Source of the DNA: Lachnospiraceae bacterium
Lineage (GTDB): Bacteria; Bacillota; Clostridia; Lachnospirales; Lachnospiraceae
Assembly (NCBI GenBank): GCA_018056425.1
Contig: JAGPFR010000009.1
Coordinates: 16,077 to 80,076 of the forward strand
Reading direction: 5' to 3'
Length of the DNA stretch: 64,000 nucleotides
Made by a program: the position numbers and the translations under genes. This document shows positions 61,226 to 64,000 of this stretch, in pieces. Within the stretch, counting starts at the first letter, position 1; every line of letters starts with the position of its first letter. The notes below the pieces were generated by a model. The model searched no databases, had not been told where the DNA came from, and saw nothing but the letters and a program-made list of their open reading frames with translations.

Positions 61226-62458
61226 ATGAGCAATATACCATCTGGCGATGAATTGTTCTTCTCGAAAGAAGCAGCTGATTATTTGAAAATTTCAACACAA
61301 CGATTAAATAAGCTTGTCCAGATAGGTAAAATTCATCCACTAAAGAAAAATGCCTCTGGTGCCGTATTTCATATCGACGAATTGAATAGAAGAAAAGATG
61401 AATTGGCTATATTCACAAATGTCGACCAGGGAGGAAAAAGCGGTATGTTCGTTATTGATTCAAAAGAAAAAAATGAGGCGTTAAATTTTGCAACGCTCAT
61501 GAATGTTATGGAAATAACGGAGAATAAACTGGATCCTTTATTTAATGAATTTGCAAAAACAGAGGATGTTTCTGCACCAATTTCACAAATGGTTGATGTA
61601 TATGCGAGATATTTTTCGCTTTCGGAGGATGGCTTACTTCGTGAGTACGATCGTGCCAAGAAAGCGTTTAGCGGACTTAGAGAAACGGATGAGATCATTA
61701 AAAGGGGGAGCAAGGATTATCCTCCCTTGTTAATTAAAACGGAACAAGCTCCTCGTTTTCTTTATATTAGAGGAAAAAAATCTCTTCTTTTTGAAAAACG
61801 TACAGTTGCGCTTGTTGGATCAAGACAGGCGTCAGAGGCATCAAAAGAGAATACAAGACGATTAGCGGAGAGCTTGGGTAAAAATGGTATTACTGTTGTT
61901 TCTGGCCTTGCAAAAGGAATAGATGTGACGGCCCATATGACTGCTCTTGATAATGGATACAATACGATTTCTGTTATAGGAACAAACCTTAATCAGTACT
62001 ATCCGCCTGAAAACAAGGCGATACAATTGGAGATTGAAAAAAGGGGGCTTGTTGTCTCGCAGTTTTCACCAGCGGCTAAAACTCAAAGATGGTTCTTCCC
62101 TCTTCGGAATGGAGTAATGAGTGGACTTTCTCTTGCTACAGTTATCATGGAAGCGGGAGAAACATCTGGAGCCTTGAAACAGGCTGATTTTGCCTTGAAA
62201 CAAGGAAGACAAGTATTAATTCCGAAAAAGGCTCTCGAGATGGAAAATATTACGTGGCCGGCTAAGTATGTTCAAAGAGGCGCGATAGTTGTTGATACTC
62301 CTAGCGATGTTTTGCGAGAACTCGCAGAGAATAATATCTTCAAAATGGAAAGAGCACCCGAACCGGTTCAGCAGACCCTAGAAGATTATTTCAGCGAAGA
62401 GAATAAGCGGAATGCTACGAAGAAAAATGTTTACTGGCTAGATCCAGTGTCAGTATAG
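61226..62458 (+). CDS. DprA-like protein with N-terminal HTH (ShosA-like)
   Basis: The 410-residue protein has an excisionase/MerR-type helix-turn-helix at its start (SKEAADYLKISTQRLNKLVQ, residues about 12-31), a linker, and a DprA/Smf Rossmann domain (about 165-385) with YPPLLIKTEQAPRFLYIRG, VALVGSRQAS, VVSGLAKGIDVTAHMTAL and GETSGALKQADFALKQGRQV. In ShosTA systems a DprA-family protein (ShosA) is the antitoxin of a PRTase toxin. The HTH could bind the promoter and autoregulate. Preceded by GGAAGGAAGG. The next gene starts 11 bases after its stop. Confidence 0.85.
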   Translation: MSNIPSGDELFFSKEAADYLKISTQRLNKLVQIGKIHPLKKNASGAVFHIDELNRRKDELAIFTNVDQGGKSGMFVIDSKEKNEALNFATLMNVMEITENKLDPLFNEFAKTEDVSAPISQMVDVYARYFSLSEDGLLREYDRAKKAFSGLRETDEIIKRGSKDYPPLLIKTEQAPRFLYIRGKKSLLFEKRTVALVGSRQASEASKENTRRLAESLGKNGITVVSGLAKGIDVTAHMTALDNGYNTISVIGTNLNQYYPPENKAIQLEIEKRGLVVSQFSPAAKTQRWFFPLRNGVMSGLSLATVIMEAGETSGALKQADFALKQGRQVLIPKKALEMENITWPAKYVQRGAIVVDTPSDVLRELAENNIFKMERAPEPVQQTLEDYFSEENKRNATKKNVYWLDPVSV

Positions 62459-62469
62459 AGGATAGGTGT

Positions 62470-63690
62470 ATGTTTAGATGCATTACAAATGTAAGGGGGT
62501 TGGTTTTCGACATTGATTGTTTTGAAGGCGAAGATGTAAATGCTCTGGTAGATTTATTCGATGAGTATGAACTTCTTTTTATGACTTCTTCCGAAGAAAT
62601 GGCGCAAAGTATAGTTGACTCCTTGGGAGAAGATTTTGTGTATAAAACAGAAGGGTTCCAGAGATTTTTCGCTCCCAACAAACATACACATACAGAGGTT
62701 TTAGATAAGCTAGGTATTCAGGCCACAGAATTGGTGTATGTATCTAGGAAAATTGGCTTTCTTAGAAATGCAATGAGTTTTATTGGAGGTACTGCATGGA
62801 TAACTGACGAAATAAGTTATGAAGAAGCAAGTACTGCACCGGATTTAATATGTAGAAGTATAGATGTACTTAGCAAATGTTTAGAGGAAGGTGTTGAAGG
62901 CTTTTTTGGTGAAGTTGTTGTATACCCGGATCCATCTAGACATGCGGGAATGATAATTCCGGCAGAGTTTGAATCGGATCAGGGTATTGTTCCTATGTAT
63001 ATGCTAGGCCGATATTTTGGTTATACACATTATATGAGCCAATTGCATCCGTATTCTTCGGCAATATACTTGAATAAAAAAGAAGGTAGTAAGAGTTATG
63101 GTACATATACGGCTATCTTTAGAGACTTGATTTCCGCTGCAGTTAGTAGGGTGATCGACAATTATAAAATAGATGGAATATGTGCTGTGCCGCCGAGACC
63201 TGGAAAAGCAAACCGCTTTACAGGAATACTTGATACGGTATCAAGAGAGTATGGTCTTGAGAATTATGGACCGCTATTAATATGTGAAAAGGATTATCCT
63301 AGCCAGAAGTCGTTGTCATATCAAGAAAGACAAGAAAACATAAGAGGAGTATTCTCCTTTGGGTGCCGGTTACATGGAGAAAGTATTATTATAGTTGATG
63401 ATATTATCACGACTGGTGCTACTATGAATGAATGCATAAATACTTTGTATGATGCCGGAGCAGGAGAAATCTATATAGTTGTACTTGCTGTTAATCAACA
63501 AGGGACAAATTACTGGTCATCAAATGAAATTCAGGTATCATGCCCTCATTGTGGAAGTAAGATGCATTTGTTGATTAATAGCGGAAGTAAGGGTTTCTTT
63601 TACTCATGTTATGAATGCAGGAGAAGTACTATGAATTTTTCCGATGGACGCGAGGAAGTTGAAGAATATGTGAATCAGGAGTATTCGTAA
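62470..63690 (+). CDS. HAD-like / phosphoribosyltransferase / zinc-ribbon protein (ShosT-like)
   Basis: This 406-residue protein has three parts. Residues 1-120 are HAD-like (VRGLVFDIDCFEG with Asp nucleophile positions, FMTSS as motif II). Residues about 190-345 are a type I PRTase with PRPP loop VDDIITTGAT (309-318) and an ICAVPPRPGK strand. A C-terminal zinc ribbon has Cys358, Cys361, Cys380 and Cys383. It resembles ComFC-like PRTases and the toxin-like partner of ShosTA. Its target nucleobase or nucleotide is unknown. It lies 11 bases downstream of the DprA-like gene in the same transcript. Confidence 0.83.
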   Translation: MFRCITNVRGLVFDIDCFEGEDVNALVDLFDEYELLFMTSSEEMAQSIVDSLGEDFVYKTEGFQRFFAPNKHTHTEVLDKLGIQATELVYVSRKIGFLRNAMSFIGGTAWITDEISYEEASTAPDLICRSIDVLSKCLEEGVEGFFGEVVVYPDPSRHAGMIIPAEFESDQGIVPMYMLGRYFGYTHYMSQLHPYSSAIYLNKKEGSKSYGTYTAIFRDLISAAVSRVIDNYKIDGICAVPPRPGKANRFTGILDTVSREYGLENYGPLLICEKDYPSQKSLSYQERQENIRGVFSFGCRLHGESIIIVDDIITTGATMNECINTLYDAGAGEIYIVVLAVNQQGTNYWSSNEIQVSCPHCGSKMHLLINSGSKGFFYSCYECRRSTMNFSDGREEVEEYVNQEYS

Positions 63691-63960
63691 ATCTTTGGGG
63701 CTTCGTAAGTACCTTATTATGAGTACCTTATAATGATACTCTCGTTGCTTATTTTCAATTTGGAGGATCCGTGCTCGCCATCGGATAAGAATTTGTAATT
63801 CTAGTTTGTATTATATATTATAATAGTCGCATGGGAGATCCCGAATTATGGGTTCTCTCTTTATATTTCCGAAGAGAGTATGAAACTTTTTCTGTAAATA
63901 ACATAAGCACCTAAGAATAAGGTCTTCTATGATACACTACATCATAGGAGGCCTGTTATT
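63691..63960. other. Intergenic region between the PRTase and the IS256-type element
   Basis: This 270-base stretch contains a weak hairpin at about 63834-63860 (GAGATCCC...GGGTTCTC) that could end the PRTase transcript, and the stretch at about 63870-63905 (GAGAGTATGAAACTTTTTCT then GTAAATAAC), which may be the terminal inverted repeat of the following element. A stem CTATGAT/ATCATAG (63928-63948) partly covers the ribosome site of the next ORF. Confidence 0.35.
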
Positions 63961-64000
63961 ATGGCAAAAAAAGAAAAGCAACCCGTACACCATGTTCAGA
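63961..64000 (+). CDS. Start of an IS256-family-like transposase (truncated by window end)
   Basis: The ATG at 63961 has AGGAGG at 63945-63950. Only 13 codons are visible (MAKKEKQPVHHVQ), but this start closely resembles that of IS256-family transposases of Lachnospiraceae, which continue with MTEGKRxII. The identification rests on memory of this short N-terminus and needs the rest of the gene. Confidence 0.5.
   Translation, partial: MAKKEKQPVHHVQ

Noticed and set aside
63691-63960. Riboswitch in the PRTase/IS gap
   Set aside because: Hairpins are short and imperfect and match no riboswitch core I recognise.

Overview
The window looks like chromosome from a Clostridia bacterium, most likely a Lachnospiraceae of the Butyrivibrio/Pseudobutyrivibrio kind. 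The clues are moderate-to-low GC, strong GGAGG ribosome sites, a tryptophan T-box, a LivJ/LivHMGF amino-acid importer, LicD-type proteins, a GH27 alpha-galactosidase, a choline-binding-type GH25 lysozyme, a spore photoproduct lyase homologue and diguanylate cyclase/hybrid kinase signalling. This is inference from gene content; no rRNA or other phylogenetic marker was examined.

Layout. 1-8 kb: end of a MATE exporter, a hybrid histidine kinase, an alpha-galactosidase with translationally coupled small genes, and a P-loop kinase/GNAT fusion behind an attenuator-like leader. 7.7-16 kb: a Trp-specific T-box driving a TrpB2-type tryptophan synthase, a YbaK-type deacylase, a metallo-beta-lactamase-fold protein, an iron alcohol dehydrogenase, a DUF3737 protein, a [4Fe-4S] aldo/keto reductase, and a MerR-methyltransferase whose reading frame is broken exactly at an in-phase A_AAA_AAG slippery heptamer. 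16-24.5 kb: a remodelled stretch with a truncated GNAT joined to a truncated CarS-like gene, a miniature PEP-synthase-like gene, a GNAT and an acyl-adenylating enzyme, then an MBOAT/SGNH pair on the minus strand, then an in-frame esterase/ABC-ATPase chimera with its permease. 24.5-34 kb: NUDIX, two polytopic membrane proteins, DegV, and the branched-chain amino-acid ABC operon. 34-46.7 kb: GH25 lysozyme, diguanylate cyclase, a spermidine-synthase-like/acyltransferase pair on the minus strand (the acyltransferase carries a premature TAA), an SPL radical SAM protein, two tandem LicD proteins and a TldD/PmbA protease pair. 46.7-55.5 kb: a sugar ABC operon with an FRG-domain gene inside it, an acidic lipoprotein, a D-2-hydroxyacid dehydrogenase, GtrA and MurG.

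55.6-64 kb is an accessory island. A tRNA-Gly(TCC) gene is directly followed by a minus-strand tyrosine recombinase, a small ORF, a repressor with palindromic operators, an unrecognised overlapping three-gene cassette, a DUF4238 gene, a decayed 0.5-kb stretch, and a DprA-like plus phosphoribosyltransferase pair that closely resembles the ShosTA anti-phage/toxin-antitoxin module. The window ends in the first codons of what looks like an IS256-family transposase. The island is visibly more AT-rich and uses different codons from the rest.

The points most worth following up are the possible programmed frameshift in the MerR-methyltransferase (14.94 kb), the ShosTA-like pair (61.2-63.7 kb), the three-gene cassette (58.1-59.7 kb), and the cluster of deletion fusions and nonsense lesions between 16 and 38 kb.
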